DNA of 64,000 nucleotides, taken from NCBI GenBank assembly GCA_009823395.1, contig CM020505.1, positions 7,748,129 through 7,812,128 of the forward strand, in the 5' to 3' direction. Under the pieces are notes generated by a model. The model made no database searches, was not told the origin of the DNA, and worked only from the letters and a program-made list of their open reading frames with translations. The position numbers and the translations under genes are program-made. This document shows, one piece after another, positions 56,025-64,000 of the stretch (positions are counted from its first letter, which is position 1; the number at the start of each line of letters is the position of its first letter). Source of the stretch: Thamnaconus septentrionalis (taxonomy: Eukaryota; Chordata; Actinopteri; Tetraodontiformes; Monacanthidae).

Positions 56025-59000
56025 TCAGTTGTTTACAGCCATTCTGGCTTTCAGTCGGTTGATTTTGAGAGGGAGCAGTCCGGCCATCTCCGTGCTCAGC
56101 TCCAGCTCTGTCTCCACAGCAGCTACAGCCTCCGGGTGGGCCGCGCAATAATCCACCACAAACCTGGACACCATGAGGAAAACATTAGAATTACACTGAT
56201 TCATCACACGACAAAAGACCCAAACAGCAATACAGCCCCTTACTTGTAGTTTTCCAGTGACTTGTTGAGGTTGTCCAGTTGAACAGAAGGCACAGGGCAG
56301 ATCATCAGGGTGTGGAGTCGCGCCAATCTGAATTTTGCCGCCAGAGCCGGTCTGAGCACATCCTCCTCCAGGCGCTCTGGAAACTTACCTTCGGGAGAGC
56401 ACAGAGAGTCCAAGAACATCTGGAAATATCTGGGGAGCAGAAGACAAGGCCGAATGAGGAGATGTGAAACAGGGACACAGCTTCTGTCCTCACGCAGATC
56501 GACACTCACTTGACAGAAGAGGAGCAGAGATGGTTAATTTTCTTCATGGTGTGGTTATCTAAGGACTGGGTGTCTCCTTGTCTGTTGGTACGAGACAGTT
56601 TCAGGTCCGTCATCTCATTGTAAGTCTCTGCCAGCTCGAACATCAGCTGTCGGCGAATCAACAGGTAGTACTGGGAGTTCAGGTCTGTGAATAAGCAGTC
56701 AGGGAAACACAAATGTAATCATTGTCACAGATTTTGATTTAGAATTACTCATTTTTCTCAATCTTTAAAGTTCTTAGAGAAGACAACATCCATCCATCCA
56801 ACTGCACTCAGGTTTGCGGGTTGTCTGCAGGATGCCTATCCCAGCTCTGGCATGACAGCTAACCCAGATGATAAACAAAGACATACACCCATCCACACAC
56901 ACCTACAGATAATTTAGAGTTCCCAATTTGACGATGAGGAACCCGGACAGAACCCACACAGACACGGGAGAAGATGCAAACCCCACACTCCAACCTAAAC
57001 AGTGAAAAACACTCTGAAGCTACTTTGGACCAGTACCGTTACAGATTGGCTCCAGCATGTCAATTCGTCTTTTGTGCATTTTGCATCGTGCCTCCGCTTC
57101 CTCCTCGAAGAAAATCAGATTGCGGTACAGAGAGCTGTGGTCCTGCAGGATCTCTATGTGATCCGTCACATAGCCATCCATTAAAAAGTATTCCTTGGCC
57201 TGAAAGTGAGGGGAAGAACATGTTTGTAAAATGTGAGGGCATTTAAAGACATCAGAATTCTTTCAATGAAAAACTCTTTTATTGTTATTGTCAAGATGAA
57301 TATCAAAGATAATCTATTGTTTTGTATTTGCACTAGTTTTCTTTGTATATCGATTTTTCTTGTCTCTTATCATCTAGATATGTGAATTCAATGACAATGG
57401 TAGATTGGCTTGATTCTCCGAACAAAGAACATAAGGATCCTACTGAGTGTTGCTCTGCTTTTGGGCAGGTACCCCAAGAGTGAAATTGTTGGTACAAGCA
57501 ACTGCAATGCTATTTTTTCACAAAGGCGTGTAGGTTCATTTTGTGGAACACTGGCATCTACTTGTTCCTGAAAACAACCCTGGAGACGTGTTTTGTCCAT
57601 CTAGTTCGACTGCCTGAATCAACCAACATCTAACTGAGAGAAGATTGTGAACCTAACAAACGCCTTCACAGGTCTAGGAGAGGAATTTCTGGGGAACCTT
57701 TCTGACCTGCTGCCACTGCAACCCACTGCCTTGTATGAGTCGATGTGAGTATTGTCTCTACCTGTATGACATAATTCTGGCCAACCAGGAACACAGCTTT
57801 GGCTTCAGAGAAGTCTAGTGGGTACAAACAGCGCACCTGTAAAGGAAAGGAAAAAAAAACCCAACTCAATTTCATCTACTGTACCCTGAGATGATGCTGT
57901 GATATTGCATCAATATATTTTGCAAGTTTGTCCAATGTATAACAACACAGTACACATACCTTTTCTTCCTGGCTTGCAATGGAGTCAAATGTATCCTCAG
58001 ATCCAAACAACAGAGCACTCTTCCTCCTCTTCTCCTCCTCTTCCTCATCGTTCCTTCTCTCCCTCTTCAACTCCTCCTGACGGTCAGGATTAAGCTCCCC
58101 AATGTTGTCCTAGATTAAAAACGCGTCACACATGATTAAAAAAAACAAACATCTGATGCCAGACAAAGCACATTGTCACGTCACACACACCACTCGTACC
58201 TCCAGCAACTTCTTGGCGTCCTGCAGGAGGTTCAGACAGTATTTGATCCAGCATCTGGCAATATCTGCCCTCTGCTGCCTGAGCTTTTCCCTCCGCTCGC
58301 TCTCCGTCTCACCTGGATCAGGAAATGGGACAGAAGGATGTGAGACTACAGAAAAAATAGAGCGAATGAGAGGTGAGAGATTTTGGACAGATACTCACTC
58401 TCCTTAGCTGCTTCTTCAGAGGGAACTTCTCCTGCTAATCCAGCTATAACACTAGCTGCTGACAGGCAGTGTCTGCCCTCCATGTATTGGCCCTAGAAAT
58501 GACACACATCACATCCACCGTTATTGCTGCCAACACACTTAATATGTGAAAAAAATTGCATTTGTGACAAATAAGAAAGAGTTAGATTCAAGCAGTGATG
58601 TTATAGCATTTGTCCAACCTTAGTGATGTAATACTGTGACAGTGTGGCAGCGTTCAAAGCCCACTCCATTGGATTGAACTGGTTTAGCTGTAACTGTCTC
58701 TGCAGGGTGCTGTGGCAGTAAGTTGCTGCACGTTCAGTCTCCCCTGTGTGACAGATCACAGCATTATAAAAAGTCACTGAATGAGTCTTTTCAATGATTG
58801 TACATTCAAAAGAAAATTTGCTTGACAGACTCAAAATCAAACTCACCAAGGTTTTTATATACTTGAGCAAGATAGTACATGGTGTGTGTGTAGGCAAATT
58901 CGAACCTGGGAGAAAAAAAGAGGAAGATACATTATGTTAAAACAGAGGCCAAAGGGGTAGAGGGATTTTAAAACCGCATGCAGTGCTCCATGAACAGCCA

Positions 59001-60558
59001 CTATTATGCAGACCATTTCATAACTTGATCACACAGAGTCAGGTGCTGCCCCAGTCGTGCCTTCAGCAATCTACATGTGCAGTGAACCACACAACTTGAT
59101 GACACAAAGCGGTTCCTTCCTGCTACCATAATTATGTGAGAACCTTGAAGTGCAAAGCGTACTGGCTTGGGTTGCAGCACATTTAGTGTGATCGCAGGCC
59201 AACATCAGCAGCAAGCAATACCATTGTGGATTAGGAGCTTCACAGATACCTCTTTGTCCTCTCCTGATGTGTCAGCAGCTTCTCCTCAGTAGTGAAGTAC
59301 TCTGTGATGTCAGTAGGAGGAGTTCCATCCTAAACAGAAATGTTCAACAATGTATTTATTTATTTATTTTTCAAAATTGTGGCTTAACATTGGCTTCATT
59401 TAAGATCAGGCATGGGCAAACTATGGCCTGTGGGCCATATGTGGCTGTTAAGCTTTTTAATCCAGCCCGCCAAACTTAAAGAAATTGTATGTATTAATTT
59501 AAGTAAGTAATAAAACAGCTGTATCTTATCCATTTTTAATTGTTTTGAACGTTATTTCAAAGATGAGCAAAATATCTTGGGTTTCAAAGACATATTTTGT
59601 TGTAACGCTTTTGTTCATTTTCAATTGACATTAAAGCACATGTTTTCTACATATACCATCATATATTTTGGTGGGTCACCAAAACACTCCATCTACTCCT
59701 GCCCCTCTGTCAAATTTTAGAACCCGTTGTGGCCCTCCAGTAAAAAATGTTTGCCCACCCCTGAGCTAGATGGTAATGGAAATTGATGGACGGACAGATG
59801 TAAGGATGGAAATGAATCACTCGCCCAGCTTCCTACCTCCTTCATATAGCGTTGGTAGATAAATTCTGCCGTTTCCAGGAAGCCCTGGGCTGTTTCCGTC
59901 TCGTCACGGCCCGCCCACAGGATGCCCAGTTGGTTCTGTCAACACAAACAAGCACGCCGTGTGCAATTGATCGGAATCACGTCATCTCCCACACATTAGC
60001 GTGATGCAAAGATAATTTGATGGTTCTGTCTGATGTTTGAGTGTCGGAGTTGTGGCGCAGTAATAGAAACAGTGATGATAAGGTCCACGGTACCCTGACG
60101 TGGATGAACAGTGACACATTCTCGGGCGACACTCTGCATCTCTCCAGCAGCTTCATGCAGTTCATGAGATGCTCTTGGCCCGCCGACAGCTCCTCCGTGT
60201 CCACATGGTTAACCCCGAGGTAGTACTCCACCGCCCCGAGTCGAGCCGCCCGGAGTCCCGCTGGCGAGTCGCCGCTGAATCCCCGGACAAACACATCTTC
60301 CGAGGGCCTCTCCACCGGCGGCTCCGACGACCGCTGGACCCCGCTCTCCGGGCTCTCTCCGCAGACCTCCTCCTCACCGTCCCCGGCCTCGAAGCTCTTC
60401 AGAGAGCAGTGGATTTCCCGCAGCACCTCTCTGGCCTTGTACTTGGAGAGGAATGGATTGTTTTCGGGGTCGCTGCGGGATTCTACATCAGAAAGGTGTT
60501 GGGCGTTGGTAAATTTGTCGCAGACGGCTCTCCACTCATCACTGCTGACCGACGCCAT
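56025..60558 (-). CDS. kifbp: KIF-binding protein (KIFBP / KIF1BP)
   Basis: TPR-like protein that binds kinesin motor domains and affects mitochondrial and axonal transport; human loss causes Goldberg-Shprintzen syndrome. Exons 5' to 3': 60094-60558, 59837-59935, 59250-59329, 58847-58905, 58619-58743, 58399-58492, 58200-58312, 57960-58109, 57762-57836, 57037-57199, 56510-56684, 56244-56429, 56025-56163. They total 1923 bp and 640 aa (human 621), all phases agreeing. Markers include EYYLGVNHVDTEELSAGQEH, NQLGILWAGRDETETAQ, TMYYLAQVYKNL, YCHSTLQRQLQLNQFNPMEW, ARCWIKYCLNLLQDAKK, MDGYVTDHIEILQDHSSLY, RCKMHKRRIDMLEP and EDVLRPALAAKFRLARL. Exon 8 carries a charged stretch of E and R/K. The ATG at 60556-60558 (CGCCATTTTGG on the plus strand) is the only good start. 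Confidence 0.96.
56785..56998 (-). mobile_element. SINE-family fragment in a kifbp intron
   Basis: Blocks catccatccatccaactgca, gatgcctatcccagctctgg and acccggacagaacccacaca match the family at 50771-51146. It lies in the intron between exons 56510-56684 and 57037-57199. The tRNA-like head is missing. Confidence 0.55.
59407..59763. mobile_element. hAT-like MITE in a kifbp intron
   Basis: Ends are inverted repeats: caggcatgggcaaac on the left and, reversed, caggggtgggcaaac on the right. This is a classic hAT terminus. Flanking bases tttaagat and agctagat share only the last four positions, so the target duplication is decayed. No coding frame. It lies between exons 59250-59329 and 59837-59935. 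Confidence 0.75.
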
Positions 60559-61889
60559 TTTGGTTTTCTTCTGGGATTTCTTTCAACTGTACAAACACTT
60601 TGTTGCATCACCGCCACCTGCTGGAGGAAACTGCATTTGTCGAATAGCTTCTTATTGTCTTCAAAGCTATACAATTAGAATAGAAGAAAGTCCAGGCCTC
60701 CTTCCAACAAGAATTGCGACGTTAAAGGTTACATGGTCCTAAATAATAATCACCCAGTTGAACATTAAAATGAGACACATTCTGACTTCGACTTGGGTAC
60801 AGCCTGTTTATTTGAAACCCAAAGAGTCAAATCTTTAATGAGGGCAAAGCACTGTGCAACATACAATGACAATAAATTTGTGTGAATTACAACAAAACAA
60901 TACAAATTTGGTCAGTAATGACAGAAGCAGCTTGCCTTGTCCAGTTATGAAAAGAAAAACAGTGAAGGCAGTGTCTGCACAAAAAGATGTTTATCAAGTA
61001 GTAACAGATTTAATTTAATAATTATCCTGTGACTTCATTTGCATGTGTGGTTCTTAAACAGCAGTACTTCATTCAGACACTTTCCTCTCCACATACTTTC
61101 CTCTCCACCCACTGACATAAAGGTCAGTGGGTGAAAGCATCTAATTAACGTGTGTCATCTTCAATGATGTGAACATATTTGTACAGAATGAACTCTGGCC
61201 TGTTTTGCAATTCTCCAGAACATTAAATATTAAAAAATATATATATAACTATTAATGACCTAAGATGATTGCTGATAAACAGTGCATTAGCCAGTTTACA
61301 AAATATGCAACAGCAAGTGGACTTTGTGTGCAAAGCGTCACATCATCAGGCTGGTTAACCGAGTACACATTCGCACAGGTTTTATTTTCGTGCACCACGT
61401 TAAACATTGCCGAAATCATAAAAAGAAAAAAAAAAGTCTTAAAGTCTTAAAGAAAGTAATCTTTTTTTCCTCTTTGCAGTTTTATTGGAACAATCAACTG
61501 TATTGTGGAAACTTTCAGTTAAAAACTTGTACCATGGACTCAATGACAAGTTAGTTTTTTTTTGATACATTGGTTGGATGTGTGGAGTTAAGGTGTCTCA
61601 TGAAACAGCATGGTACCACTCTGCAGTCAGGGTGTGCTTCTGCCATAATCTCGGCACTAGGAACTGCCCTTTTCCATTCTGAAACACAACAGAAACATAG
61701 TGTATACCAATATTTAATGAGGGACATTAATGCAAAAAGACAATTTGCTCTGTTAAAAAAATTACAAGTACAGTGGTAACTCAGGACACTATTATTGTAC
61801 CATGTATACTGTTACAACAAAAACATACAAAACAACAACAAAATAAGACCACAAAAATCAGTGGACAAATGGGAATCTGACGACATTTC
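60559..61889. other. kifbp promoter side and mpc1 3' flank
   Basis: No further gene is seen. Minus-strand AATAAA signals occur near 61480, 61383 and 60808 and could end mpc1; the last is only about 250 bp from the kifbp ATG. A possible extra mpc1 terminal exon near 61605-61660 is discussed with that gene. Confidence 0.4.
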
Positions 61890-63548
<1,659 letters not shown>

Positions 63549-64000
63549 GATTAAACTATTGATAAATAGCTGTTTTTGCAAAGACTGGAGCTCCTGCGCT
63601 GTTGAAGGGCGACTGACAGCCGTGGTTCAGAGGACGACTGGTCAAATTTCCAACCGGAACCAAAACAGTGTCGTTTTACGTCACTGTCGCGACGTCGTTG
63701 ACGCGCAATCTCGGGCTATAGAATGAGAAGAAAAGATTAGATTGCACGATAGAGGAGGCGTGAAAATGATGATAGGAGTGTATTTATGGAAGCGTAGTCG
63801 GACGGCTGGTAAACACAGGAATCAAGCCCCCCACATGATAGTGAAAACTGGGAAACTGAGCCATTAAGGATCGTCACAAAAACTGCATTTTTTTTAAAAA
63901 TGAAGGGTGAAGAATTAAATAACAGGGAATTGTTATGACAGTTTTAATTATTAGATTAAAATGTAATCACACGTAAGCACTCGTGTATTTTGCAGGGAAA
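63549..64000. other. mpc1 5' flank / promoter
   Basis: No coding sequence is seen. A CRE/ATF-like TTACGTCA lies at 63676-63683, about 130 bp upstream of the mpc1 ATG, in a CpG-richer patch (gtcgcgacgtcgttgacgcg). Confidence 0.4.

Noticed and set aside
60169..60678. 169-codon plus-strand frame
   Set aside because: Antisense to kifbp exon 1 and its 5' flank; no family signature and the exon frame is fully explained by kifbp.
61605..61660. Terminal mpc1 exon starting TGCCGAGATTATGGCAG
   Set aside because: An acceptor-like TTCCTAG is present and the frame stays open, but the residues do not resemble known MPC1 tails, so the exon is only mentioned as possible.

Overview
The window is nuclear DNA from a ray-finned fish, most likely an advanced teleost. 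Evidence: intron-rich vertebrate genes, many long (CA)n/(GT)n microsatellites, hAT-type MITEs, and a tRNA-derived SINE family. All seven recognised genes lie on the minus strand. From high to low coordinates they are mpc1, kifbp, srgn, vps26a, supv3l1, hkdc1 and hk1. The run kifbp-srgn-vps26a-supv3l1-hkdc1-hk1 has the same order and common orientation as human 10q22 (from memory). mpc1 next to kifbp is not the human arrangement.

Layout: 1-2023 is the hk1 3' flank and probable 3'UTR. 2024-16621 is hk1 (21 coding exons). 16622-21390 is intergenic. 21391-29555 is hkdc1 (21 coding exons). 30467-35335 is supv3l1 (16 exons). 38276-43145 is vps26a (9 exons, the first holding only the ATG). 45248-49483 is srgn (4 exons). 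49484-56024 is repeat-rich intergenic DNA with a diverged tandem duplication and a clean SINE insertion. 56025-60558 is kifbp (13 exons). 61890-63548 is mpc1 (3 exons found). I built each gene model by hand from reading frame, GT/AG boundaries, phase and family length. The totals close in frame for hkdc1 (951 aa), supv3l1 (776), vps26a (328), srgn (247) and kifbp (640). hk1 gives 918 aa only if one extra base in an exon is discounted. mpc1 gives 102 aa only if one missing base is allowed for.

Functionally these are mostly housekeeping genes with a mitochondrial and metabolic bias. hk1 and hkdc1 carry out or resemble the first step of glycolysis and have outer-membrane-anchor N-termini. mpc1 imports pyruvate into mitochondria. 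supv3l1 is the mitochondrial RNA helicase. kifbp is a kinesin-binding protein linked to mitochondrial transport. vps26a belongs to the endosomal retromer, and srgn is a secretory-granule proteoglycan.

I found no CRISPR array, operon, prophage or obvious new molecular system. The most interesting signals are exon-intron changes in the hexokinase pair: extra introns at matching and at non-matching sites, a 32-residue insertion in hkdc1 cut by its own intron, and a splice donor inside a microsatellite. Also notable are the two single-base frame breaks, the acid-rich serglycin, and a filled-site/empty-site pair for a SINE inside a local duplication.
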